Below are positions 7,681 to 14,378 of a DNA stretch of 14,840 nt, piece after piece (position 1 is the first letter of the stretch; each line of letters starts with the position of its first letter). Source of the DNA: Nonlabens sp. (GTDB lineage Bacteria > Bacteroidota > Bacteroidia > Flavobacteriales > Flavobacteriaceae); the NCBI GenBank assembly GCA_023301395.1, contig JALZUY010000091.1, forward strand, positions 1-14,840. The letters run 5' to 3'. A program made the translations under genes and the position numbers. Under the pieces are notes generated by a model. It saw nothing but the letters and a program-made list of their open reading frames with translations. It was not told the DNA's origin and ran no database searches.

Positions 7681-8532
7681 CTACCTATATGCTTTGTAAA
7701 TAACGACTATTTGATTAGTTCTATCAGTAATAGTAGTTGTTCCAGAAAGGGCACCTGCAAGAAAGTTATCTACATTTATAGTAAATCCAGTGGGATCAAA
7801 ACTAGTAAACGTCGCAGATATAAGTCCACCTTGAGTGTCAGTACCACCTGCAGCAGTACCATTATCATGAATAGGGTCTCCATTATTATTTACAAAAAAT
7901 GCTGCAAAACAATGACTGTCTGAACTATATGTCCCTATATTATTTAAACTGGAGCCGCTATAAGCATTTGAAATAGTTTGTTGCGAGATAGTTCCTCCTA
8001 CATTTTGTGCGTATCCAGTGCTGCGTCCACCAGCTAATCTTATATCATTAGAGTTATCCGAATCAGAATTATTAGCTCCATTATCAAAACCGAGAACCCG
8101 ATTAACAGCAGTAAACTCAATAGACGTAGGCTGAAACGGCACACTTGTAACATTAATAACTCCTGATGCTGTAATTAATAATTTCCCAAAAAACACTTGC
8201 GGTTGTGCAGCAGGCTTACTTACAACTTGATTCCACTGTGCACCTTGCCAGTAATAATATCCAGCTGGGGTAACACCAGCGAGACCTGTATTCCAAACCA
8301 TAGTACCATCTACAAGCACACCACCGTTAGGATTAATCACTGGCGCAGCTGTTGTTAAGGAAGTTAGGGCTATTCTAGGCAATAGAACACCTGAGTCTGT
8401 TGATGTAATATCTAAAATTCCTTCTGGAATATCTGTATTTATCCCTATTTGAGCAGTCGTACCTTGTATAAAAACGAACATTGCAAAAACAAGAAGAAAA
8501 AAAGGTCTGAAAATAAGTTTAGAAACACTCAT
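7681..8532 (-). CDS. Secreted protein with tail-fibre-like N-terminal head, function unknown
   Basis: 283 residues with a signal peptide (about 1-27, ending TTA/Q). Residues 28-103 (QIGINTDIPEGILDITSTDSG, then LLPRIALTSL and WNTG...GYYYWQGAQW) are the N-terminal head typical of Bacteroidetes exported tail-fibre-like proteins. This is the part missing from the gene at 1030-2808. Residues 110-283 are rich in Gly, Ser, Asn and Thr and contain VPFQPTSIEFTA, which loosely resembles phage-tail-like beta-sandwiches; there is a single cysteine (C208). There is no S74 chaperone, coiled coil or type IX sorting tail. It may be a small adhesin or surface-layer component, but I do not recognise a named family. 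A 126-base gap to the GH16 gene containing that gene's own promoter argues against strict co-transcription. Confidence 0.75.
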   Translation of the reverse strand: MSVSKLIFRPFFLLVFAMFVFIQGTTAQIGINTDIPEGILDITSTDSGVLLPRIALTSLTTAAPVINPNGGVLVDGTMVWNTGLAGVTPAGYYYWQGAQWNQVVSKPAAQPQVFFGKLLITASGVINVTSVPFQPTSIEFTAVNRVLGFDNGANNSDSDNSNDIRLAGGRSTGYAQNVGGTISQQTISNAYSGSSLNNIGTYSSDSHCFAAFFVNNNGDPIHDNGTAAGGTDTQGGLISATFTSFDPTGFTINVDNFLAGALSGTTTITDRTNQIVVIYKAYR

Positions 8533-8553
8533 AAGGCTATAGTTTAAATATTA

Positions 8554-8561
8554 CAAACATA
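8554..8561 (-). promoter_or_regulatory. Probable -7 element of the 7681-8532 gene
   Basis: TATGTTTG on the minus strand fits TAnnTTTG and lies 21 bases before the start codon at 8532. No clear TTG lies at the -33 spacing, so support is partial. Confidence 0.4.
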
Positions 8562-8768
8562 TGTATATTCTATAGCTTCATCCCTAATAAAACTAAGATT
8601 AATCCTATAAATATAATCGACAAAAACTATTAACGTCGATATTAAGTGTTTTTTTTGTAGAATTTTCTTCATTCTTAAACAATCTCTGAGTATTAAGCAG
8701 CTAGATTATCTTCCGAACTATTTAGCTGAAATATACCGAAACACCCTACAGAATAAAATTATAAAAGC

Positions 8769-9845
8769 CTATCTGTTATTGAGATGGAATAATAGCTGGT
8801 CGAGATCTTTTTGATTATTAAAGTAAGAGAAACTCACTCTTAAACCGTCGCCACGTAATGAGGTAATTATATGGTGATCCCTCAATTTTTCATAGAGTTT
8901 TTGATCACCGTTAATATTAAAAATAGTAGAGTGTTTTTCTCGTTGAACGACATTTTCATTTAGCAATCCTCGCTTTGTAAATTCACTTTTCACAAGTTTA
9001 GACCAGTGATTTAATTCTTTTTGGATATGATCAAAACCTATTTCTTCAACAGTTTCCATGGCAAATTTCAAACTTCCAAAAGCTGTCATATCTTGATGAC
9101 CAGGTTCAAATCGATCTATAAATTCTGGAATAACATCCATAATATTACGAGTACTTCTATAACCTATTCTACTAGGTTTGATAACTTCTTTGACTTCATC
9201 CTTCACACATATAAAGGCATTTCCATCTCCAGCATTGAGCCACTTATAACAGCTCGCTAGGATGATATCGAGTCCGCTTTCGCGAAAGCGGAATTCTTCA
9301 CATCCTACATATTGTGTCAAGTCACCTATCAGAATCATACTAGGAAACTGCCGTTTGAGCTTTTTCACAAACTCCAAATCAATCTTAATTCCTGAGATGT
9401 ATTGAATCACAGAAAAACAGAAAAAATCAGGTTGATGTTCCTCACATGCCTTGAGAATATGATTCTCTAAGTTGTGATCAATCGTCGCATATACACAATC
9501 AAACCCACGAGTCTCCACAGACCAATTTACCGATGGATAATCACCTTCAAGCAAGAGAAACTTAGCGTTTTTATCAATTCCTTCCATGAGGATATTGAAT
9601 CCCGTTGAGAAGTTAGGAATCACAGCAGTATTTTCAAATCGAGCGTTTAAAAAACGAGCAATCGTTTCTCTTACCTCATCTATAAAAACGTTACGCTTGT
9701 TTGTATAATTACTGGCATTATCACGCATTTCATTCATTATATTGATTCGATAATCGATCAAATCTTGTGAGATCAAACCATGATTTGCAGTATTGAGATA
9801 GGTGTAATTTTCAAGAATGGGATACTGTGATCTTATTTTATGCAT
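8769..9845 (-). CDS. Class V aminotransferase-fold PLP-dependent enzyme
   Basis: 358 residues, typical length. YLNTANHG (16-23) is the N-terminal cofactor/substrate loop. GDLTQY (174-179) supplies the Asp (D175) that contacts the pyridine nitrogen and Q178. SCYKWL (198-203) carries the probable Schiff-base lysine K201. GDGLRVSFSYFN (332-343) has the usual C-terminal arginine. This places it in the cysteine desulfurase/selenocysteine lyase/kynureninase-like group. The substrate cannot be read from the sequence and no Isc or Suf partner genes are nearby. An intact genomic palindrome encodes EFRFRESG (184-191), between the cofactor Asp and the lysine. The start at 9845 is supported by the immediate onset of conserved sequence, and it diverges from the DHFR gene with 56 bases between start codons. 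Confidence 0.9.
   Translation of the reverse strand: MHKIRSQYPILENYTYLNTANHGLISQDLIDYRINIMNEMRDNASNYTNKRNVFIDEVRETIARFLNARFENTAVIPNFSTGFNILMEGIDKNAKFLLLEGDYPSVNWSVETRGFDCVYATIDHNLENHILKACEEHQPDFFCFSVIQYISGIKIDLEFVKKLKRQFPSMILIGDLTQYVGCEEFRFRESGLDIILASCYKWLNAGDGNAFICVKDEVKEVIKPSRIGYRSTRNIMDVIPEFIDRFEPGHQDMTAFGSLKFAMETVEEIGFDHIQKELNHWSKLVKSEFTKRGLLNENVVQREKHSTIFNINGDQKLYEKLRDHHIITSLRGDGLRVSFSYFNNQKDLDQLLFHLNNR
9273..9292. repeat. Perfect 20-base palindrome TCCGCTTTCGCGAAAGCGGA inside a coding region
   Basis: All 20 bases are self-complementary. It lies within the aminotransferase gene, in frame, and encodes FRFRES (185-190) without disrupting it. A one-mismatch copy is intergenic at 2821-2840 and a degraded one is at 415-436. 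I recall this palindrome as common in some Flavobacteriaceae genomes; that is memory, not something shown here. Confidence 0.9.
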
Positions 9846-9854
9846 GTGTAAGGA

Positions 9855-9883
9855 TTGAATCGTGCGAGAACTGCTTAAATTTG
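9855..9883 (+). promoter_or_regulatory. Bacteroidetes-type promoter of the 2TM-DHFR gene
   Basis: TTG (9855-9857), an 18-base spacer and TAAATTTG (9876-9883) fit TTG...TAnnTTTG. The expected transcription start near 9889 lies about 13 bases before the ATG at 9902. It falls downstream of the alternative upstream ATG at 9827, which supports 9902 as the true start. Confidence 0.65.
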
Positions 9884-9901
9884 AATATAAAAGTACGTTA
9901 T

Positions 9902-10804
9902 ATGTTCGGTAGAAAGAAAAAAGAAGAGCCTACAATTGATCCTGTACAAAAGGAGATGATAGAAAACGCACAGCGACGCATTAAAGAGAAACGCGGACTG
10001 TTCACACATTTTGTCGTTTTCTTAGTAGGCGCTGTAGGTTTAATTATCATTAGCCAAGTGATGATGAAAGTGGAACCTTTGCGTATTCTTGACATCGAAT
10101 GGTGGATTTGGGTGTTATTTATCTGGTTGTTGTTTATTATCTATCATGCATTTAAAGTTTTTATTACAAATCGATTATTGGGTCCTGGATGGGAAAAAAC
10201 TCAATACGACCGTTTAGTTCAAAAGCAAAAAGAACGCATCGCTCAACTAGAAGAAAAAGTAGCGACTGCTCATCCATTACCAGAAACTAAGATTGTGTCC
10301 ACACCAGTTTCTAAGAAACGTGTCGTAACCATGATTGCTGCAGCTGGAGCAAATAATGAATTAGGAAAAGACGGTGATCTCGTATGGCATTTACCAGATG
10401 ATTTCAAACGTTTCAAATCTCTTACAACTGGTCATCATATTATAATGGGACGTAAGACTTTTGAGAGTTTTCCTAAACCATTACCCAATCGCACACATAT
10501 TATCCTCACGAGAGACAGTAATTATAAAACAGATGGCGGCATAGTCGTTCACGACCTTTCCACTGCGCTTGCTGCAACATCCAGTGATGAAGAACCATTC
10601 ATTATAGGTGGTGGCGAGATTTATAATTTAGGCCTTGAAGTGGCTGATCGTATTGAACTCACTCGCGTACATGGATCTTTTGAAGTAGACACTTATTTCC
10701 CTGAGTTTAATGAAAAGCAATGGAAACTTATACGCACAGAACATCACACAGTAGACGAGAAACATAAATTTGCTTTTGACTTTGAGACTTGGGAACGTGT
10801 TTAG
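9902..10804 (+). CDS. folA: Membrane-anchored dihydrofolate reductase (2TM-DHFR fusion)
   Basis: 300 residues from ATG 9902 (MFGRKKKEEP). The frame is open further upstream to 9827, but that extension overlaps the divergent gene's start and the promoter, and its sequence is not protein-like. Residues 1-88 form a 2TM domain: a charged helix (IENAQRRIKEKRGLF), then two membrane helices (about 36-55 and 66-88). A charged coiled-coil-like linker (100-122) and a disordered piece lead to a complete DHFR domain (140-300). DHFR features are WHLPDDFKRFK (162-172, with D167 aligning to the catalytic acid), MGRKTFES (182-189), IGGGEIY (235-241) and DTYFPEF. It reduces dihydrofolate to tetrahydrofolate with NADPH. 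DHFR is normally soluble, so the fusion should hold it on the cytoplasmic face of the inner membrane (inferred). No thyA lies within the window. Confidence 0.92.
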   Translation: MFGRKKKEEPTIDPVQKEMIENAQRRIKEKRGLFTHFVVFLVGAVGLIIISQVMMKVEPLRILDIEWWIWVLFIWLLFIIYHAFKVFITNRLLGPGWEKTQYDRLVQKQKERIAQLEEKVATAHPLPETKIVSTPVSKKRVVTMIAAAGANNELGKDGDLVWHLPDDFKRFKSLTTGHHIIMGRKTFESFPKPLPNRTHIILTRDSNYKTDGGIVVHDLSTALAATSSDEEPFIIGGGEIYNLGLEVADRIELTRVHGSFEVDTYFPEFNEKQWKLIRTEHHTVDEKHKFAFDFETWERV

Positions 10805-10857
10805 TTTCTAGTCTTTAAGTATTCAGTCCGCAGTTTTAAGTAGACAGTCACTGCAAA

Positions 10858-10953
10858 ACGTCATTGTGAGCGTATCGAAGCAATCTGCTTTTATAGAATC
10901 TTAAGTGTTATTATCACAGATCACTTCGTAGCTTTTGCTCATCGCTATGACGT
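10858..10953. repeat. 96-base imperfect inverted repeat (intergenic hairpin element)
   Basis: The left arm begins ACGTCATTGTGAGCG and ends GAAGCAATCT (10858-10886). The right arm (about 10917-10953) is its imperfect reverse complement, ending GCTATGACGT. The intervening about 30 bases are AT-rich. The arm resembles a widespread bacterial intergenic element of the form CGTCATTGCGAGC...GAAGCAATC. It has no coding capacity and could be a non-autonomous, mobile-element-derived hairpin. Confidence 0.75.
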
Positions 10954-10998
10954 CTTTATTGAGCTGAATTCTGTAACTATTAATGAGAATTTTAAATT

Positions 10999-11054
10999 GA
11001 CTGCCTACTTTCCGTAAATGAGCAAAGCGATTTTACGAACTGCCTACTGCCTAC
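10999..11054. repeat. CCTACTG heptamers (inverse of the polA-flanking repeat) with a small hairpin
   Basis: GACTGCCTAC occurs at 10999-11008 and ACTGCCTACTGCCTAC at 11039-11054; CCTACTG is the reverse complement of the CAGTAGG unit at 5866-5894. Between them CGTAAA (11013-11018) pairs with TTTACG (11032-11037) around a segment resembling the GAGC...AAGCGA core of the neighbouring inverted repeat. The rest of the 10805-11092 spacer holds only degenerate pieces of these repeats and the fabD promoter. Confidence 0.7.
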
Positions 11055-11061
11055 TTTTTAT

Positions 11062-11069
11062 TAAATTTG
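11062..11069 (+). promoter_or_regulatory. Probable -7 element of the fabD promoter
   Basis: TAAATTTG matches TAnnTTTG exactly and is identical to the DHFR promoter's -7 element. It lies 23 bases before the fabD ATG. The -33 position falls inside the CCTACTG repeats and has no clear TTG. Confidence 0.5.
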
Positions 11070-11092
11070 CCATACCAATTAATTAACACACT

Positions 11093-11980
11093 ATGAAAGC
11101 ATACGTTTTTCCGGGTCAAGGAGCTCAATTCACAGGAATGGGTAAAGACTTATATGATAACTTCCCAGAAGCAAAATCTCTTTTTAATCAAGCAAATGAG
11201 ATTCTAGGTTTTGAGATTTCAAAAATCATGTTTGAAGGAACTCCTGAAGAACTGAAAGAGACTAAAGTAACACAACCAGCTATCTTTTTACACTCTGTAA
11301 TTCTTGCAAAAATGATGGGTGATTCCTTTCAACCAGAAATGGTTGCTGGTCATTCACTAGGAGAATTAAGTGCACTTACTGCGGTAGGAACATTAAGCTT
11401 TGAAGATGGCTTAAAAATAGTTTCTAAACGTGCGCTGGCTATGCAAGCAGCATGTGAACACCAAGCAAGTACTATGGCGGCTATATTAGGTTTAGAAGAC
11501 TCCATAGTGGAAGAAGCTTGTAAAAGTGTAGATGGTGTTGTGGTAGCGGCAAACTATAATTGCCCAGGTCAACTGGTGATCTCTGGTGCTACTAACGCTG
11601 TAGAAAAAGCATGTGAACTTCTTAAAGAAAAAGGTGCCAAACGTGCTCTTATGTTACCAGTAGGTGGCGCATTTCATTCTCCATTAATGGAACCAGCGCG
11701 TGAAGAACTTGCAGCAGCAATTGAAGCTACCCATTTTGAAACTCCTTTATGTCCTATCTATCAAAATGTAACTACACTAGGAACGACTGATGTAGATGAT
11801 ATTAAAACAAACCTCATCTATCAATTAACGGGTCCTGTAAAATGGACACAGTCAGTGCAAAATATGCTTAAAGATGGTGCCACTGATTTTATCGAAGTAG
11901 GTCCAGGAAGAGCATTACAAGGAATGATTAAGAAGATTGATCGTGAGGCGATTGTTAGTGCTGGTGTGGTTGGTGAGTAA
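11093..11980 (+). CDS. fabD: Malonyl-CoA:ACP transacylase
   Basis: 295 residues, slightly shorter than the E. coli enzyme but complete. It transfers malonyl from CoA to acyl carrier protein, supplying the extender unit of type II fatty-acid synthesis in the cytoplasm. Motifs: FPGQGAQF (6-13), TQPAIF with Q61, the nucleophile S88 in GHSLGE (86-91), R113 for malonyl carboxylate binding, and H195 in AFHSPLM (193-199) as the catalytic base. GPGRALQGMIKKI closes the domain. It stands alone: no fabH, fabG or acpP adjoins it, so it is probably monocistronic, with its own -7 element and a strong terminator behind it. The start is fixed by the conserved beta-strand beginning MKAYVFPGQG. Confidence 0.97.
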   Translation: MKAYVFPGQGAQFTGMGKDLYDNFPEAKSLFNQANEILGFEISKIMFEGTPEELKETKVTQPAIFLHSVILAKMMGDSFQPEMVAGHSLGELSALTAVGTLSFEDGLKIVSKRALAMQAACEHQASTMAAILGLEDSIVEEACKSVDGVVVAANYNCPGQLVISGATNAVEKACELLKEKGAKRALMLPVGGAFHSPLMEPAREELAAAIEATHFETPLCPIYQNVTTLGTTDVDDIKTNLIYQLTGPVKWTQSVQNMLKDGATDFIEVGPGRALQGMIKKIDREAIVSAGVVGE

Positions 11981-12000
11981 ATCATAAATTTATTAAACTA

Positions 12001-12041
12001 AAAAATCCCCTATAAAAACTGCGTTTTTATAGGGGATTTTT
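12001..12041. terminator. Strong bidirectional terminator between fabD and the lipoprotein operon
   Basis: A perfect 19-base stem (12001-12019 with 12023-12041) with a TGC loop, AAAAATCCCC at one end and GGGGATTTTT at the other. It lies between convergent genes, two bases from the stop codon of the minus-strand gene. A nearly identical hairpin lies at 14266-14308. Confidence 0.93.
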
Positions 12042-12043
12042 AA

Positions 12044-12619
12044 TTAAACCTTAGTTAGTGTCAATAATCGTGGCACACGTGATTCTTGCTCGGCATCTAT
12101 ATCATCATTAGGATTATAAAAATCTCTTATACGTATGGACCACTCTAATTGTGGTTGAGAATTACCGCCTACACTCGATAAATTATAAGTTAAGTATAAA
12201 CTATAAGTAGTCCATTTACTACGTATAGGGTCTTCAAAAAAACCAGCAATGATTGATGGACTTTTAATACTAAACATTTTGATATGGTAAATATCATCTG
12301 ATCCTTGAGATACAGCAGGATTTGTCAAGGTATTTATAATCTCTAGGCCATTTTCTTCATAGATAATATTTCCTACAATCACGTCAGAATAATATCCATT
12401 ATCATAATAATCATCTATCTTTTGTAACATGACGGTAAGCTTTATAGTAGCATCCTCATATTCCCAAGTGCCCACAAATTTATTGAGATTATTATTGGTA
12501 TCTTTAAAAGACATTCCGTCTTTTATTAATCCTGATCTACCTCCTTCCATTGGATAAATTTGTGCTTTACAAGAATATAAGCCAACACAGGTTAGTATTA
12601 TAAATAGAATATTTTTCAT
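12044..12619 (-). CDS. Small lipoprotein, possibly DUF6705-like
   Basis: 191 residues. A short hydrophobic N-terminus ends in LYSC (14-17), a plausible lipobox with C17 as the lipidated residue, followed by KAQ. The mature part has KDTNNNLNKFVGTW (39-52), then alternating strands (IKLTVMLQKI, YYSDVIVGNIIYEENG) and ends RLLTLTKV. This arrangement resembles small flavobacterial lipoproteins that I associate with DUF6705, but that assignment is from memory and uncertain; no enzymatic motif is visible. It follows the 519-residue lipoprotein gene by only 13 bases on the same strand, so the two are probably co-transcribed and end at the 12001-12041 terminator. The start at 12619 is the only ATG before the signal peptide. 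Confidence 0.8.
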   Translation of the reverse strand: MKNILFIILTCVGLYSCKAQIYPMEGGRSGLIKDGMSFKDTNNNLNKFVGTWEYEDATIKLTVMLQKIDDYYDNGYYSDVIVGNIIYEENGLEIINTLTNPAVSQGSDDIYHIKMFSIKSPSIIAGFFEDPIRSKWTTYSLYLTYNLSSVGGNSQPQLEWSIRIRDFYNPNDDIDAEQESRVPRLLTLTKV

Positions 12620-12632
12620 AATTTTTATTTTA

Positions 12633-14192
12633 TTAGTTACAAGGTATGGATGCTCCTAATTCAGGCTCATCGGGATCAGAAGGAGTAGGGTTTAAAGTTA
12701 ATTGCTCCCAACTATTATGGGCATCTTTAGACCTATACAATTGCAAGCCCATTTTTTCTAATTGTTGTAAAGCAGTAATTTCTAAACCATCTTGATCTTC
12801 AGATTTCTCAATTGCTTCTTGATATTTATAGCGTTCTGCCTTTTTTTCTGGTTCTGTCATTTGCAATACGACATTTTGATGAAAATCATAATTACTTGCT
12901 AAAGTAGAATTCGGGTCTTTTTTAATGGCATACACATTAATTGATTGGCTATTTGCTGCTACTAATATACTTGTCATTTGACTCGTATCTTTCCCTGTAA
13001 TATTTGCTTTTAATACATCTACTAGAAACACCTGTAAATCAGGATAAGAAAACATACTTATAGTTCCATCATTAGAAGCATCTCCTTCATAATGTGTATG
13101 CACTACCATGGTACGTATTATATTGTTTGGTAATTTTCTTATAGGTGCCTCTGGTTTATTATTAGTTCCCTGGTCAGCATGAAAAGCTAGTGAATCAACA
13201 GGTAGATCATCTGCATCAAGTATACCTTTAGTATACTCATGTATTATTTCATAATTTTTATCCCTAGCATCAAATATTAATTGATTTAATCTGCTTTTAA
13301 AAATCGAGCTATCAAGTAAATCATTTAAATAATCACATTCTGAATCAGTCGTAATAGGATCTAAGCCTTCATTAGGTGTTATTCCTATAGTTATAGTATC
13401 TACATCATCATCGTTATCTATATCATCAGGTGGCGGTGAATTACCTGAACTACCGCCACCGCCACCACTTCTCGGATCCCCAGGATCCAGAAGAGTAGCA
13501 CAAGGGATGGCATCTACATATTGAGTAGTAAAATAACCATCATAATATATTCTTGAGGCAGATCCTGATCCACCGTAGAATTTACAACCATCAGTACCAC
13601 CACTACCTGGCCCATCATCTACAGTATGCTGACGAGACCGACATCTAATATCTACAGAACCACCTGGTATCCAAACTGATTGATAACTACCTCCACCACA
13701 TTTTAAAGTAACTTGATTTAAAATATCAGTACCATAAATAGGCTCTATAAGCACATTAGTAGTATCTACTACTTGATTTACGTACGGATATGTTACCATA
13801 AACTGTTGTCTTATACTATCTTTTAAAACTACGAGCATATAATTCTTTAGAACATCAGTTGTTGTTGTTGTACTATCTGGTAATACTTTAAAAATATAAT
13901 TTTTAAAGTCAACACCTTCTAGCACTTGAATATTTGCAGTATCTAGAATCGTACCAGTAGTGCTATTACTGGATTTTGCAATGTTTAAAGCTCTATCTGA
14001 CATAAAGTTAAATAACTTTTCGTCTTCACCTTTAATCTTAGATAGACTGGATGTAGAACCACTCATTTTAAATGTAGAAATATTACTTTCTTTTACATCT
14101 AAAAAATCATCTTTCTCACAAGAAGAAGTCATTGTAATTAATACTACAATTATAGATAGAACTAAACATTTGAATGGAATTCTTTTAAGCAT
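12633..14192 (-). CDS. Large lipoprotein with JAB/JAMM-like H-x-H...S-x-x-D motif, function unknown
   Basis: 519 residues. A lipoprotein signal peptide ends in TSSC (C25 lipidated). Residues 26-160 form an N-terminal region with predicted strands. A cysteine-containing segment (C165, C184, C203, C231) is rich in Gly and Ser. A low-complexity Gly/Asp/Pro linker (236-264) follows. The C-terminal region has NYEIIHEYTKG (313-323), then IIRTMVVHTHYEG (H365, H367), MFSYPDLQVFL (S382, D385) and a strand TSILVAANSQSINVYAI (407-423). The order helix, strand-HTH, S-x-x-D helix, strand recalls the JAB/JAMM metalloprotease fold. The gap between H367 and S382 is 14 residues, longer than the canonical seven, and the glutamate (E315 or E319) is a guess. 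It is first gene of a probable two-gene operon. Hypothesis: a surface lipoprotein with a metallopeptidase-like domain. Confidence 0.75.
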   Translation of the reverse strand: MLKRIPFKCLVLSIIVVLITMTSSCEKDDFLDVKESNISTFKMSGSTSSLSKIKGEDEKLFNFMSDRALNIAKSSNSTTGTILDTANIQVLEGVDFKNYIFKVLPDSTTTTTDVLKNYMLVVLKDSIRQQFMVTYPYVNQVVDTTNVLIEPIYGTDILNQVTLKCGGGSYQSVWIPGGSVDIRCRSRQHTVDDGPGSGGTDGCKFYGGSGSASRIYYDGYFTTQYVDAIPCATLLDPGDPRSGGGGGSSGNSPPPDDIDNDDDVDTITIGITPNEGLDPITTDSECDYLNDLLDSSIFKSRLNQLIFDARDKNYEIIHEYTKGILDADDLPVDSLAFHADQGTNNKPEAPIRKLPNNIIRTMVVHTHYEGDASNDGTISMFSYPDLQVFLVDVLKANITGKDTSQMTSILVAANSQSINVYAIKKDPNSTLASNYDFHQNVVLQMTEPEKKAERYKYQEAIEKSEDQDGLEITALQQLEKMGLQLYRSKDAHNSWEQLTLNPTPSDPDEPELGASIPCN

Positions 14193-14265
14193 AAATAGAA
14201 TTTTAATTATAACCTCTATTCTTATGTTCCTAAAACACGTTATTTGTTACCCATCATTTCAAACT

Positions 14266-14308
14266 AAAAAATCCCTTATAAAAACTGCGTTTTTATAAGG
14301 GATTTTTT
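14266..14308. terminator. Terminator upstream of the lipoprotein operon, twin of 12001-12041
   Basis: A perfect 20-base stem (14266-14285 with 14289-14308) with a TGC loop and a T-run. It ends transcription arriving from the sucB gene. It differs from the 12001-12041 hairpin by one substitution in each arm that keeps the pairing (CCCC to CCCT against GGGG to AGGG). Confidence 0.9.
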
Positions 14309-14320
14309 TATTCCATTTAC

Positions 14321-14359
14321 AACAAAGCCCAAAGGTTTTAAAAACCTTTGGGCTTTGTT
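14321..14359. terminator. Hairpin directly after the sucB stop codon
   Basis: AACAAAGCCCAAAGGTTTT (14321-14339) is complementary to 14341-14359. The stem is GC-rich in the middle, but the T-tract after it is poor, so it may be a 3'-end hairpin or weak terminator working with the stronger one at 14266-14308. Confidence 0.65.
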
Positions 14360-14378
14360 AATAATAATCAGGAGGTTT

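Noticed and set aside
9021..9260. 79-codon plus-strand frame inside the aminotransferase gene
   Set aside because: It lies wholly antisense to a well-conserved enzyme, with no ribosome-binding or promoter signal and no recognisable motif.
5987..9845. Polysaccharide-utilisation locus around the GH16 gene
   Set aside because: No SusC/SusD pair, sulfatase, other glycosidase or regulator lies nearby; the neighbours are a tail-fibre-like protein and an aminotransferase.
9827..9901. Upstream extension of the DHFR reading frame to an ATG at 9827
   Set aside because: It overlaps the start of the divergent aminotransferase gene and spans a good promoter, and the encoded residues do not resemble the 2TM family N-terminus, which begins at MFGRKKK.
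13960..14298. 112-codon plus-strand frame over the 5' end of the large lipoprotein gene
   Set aside because: It is the antisense of the signal peptide region and runs through the terminator hairpin.
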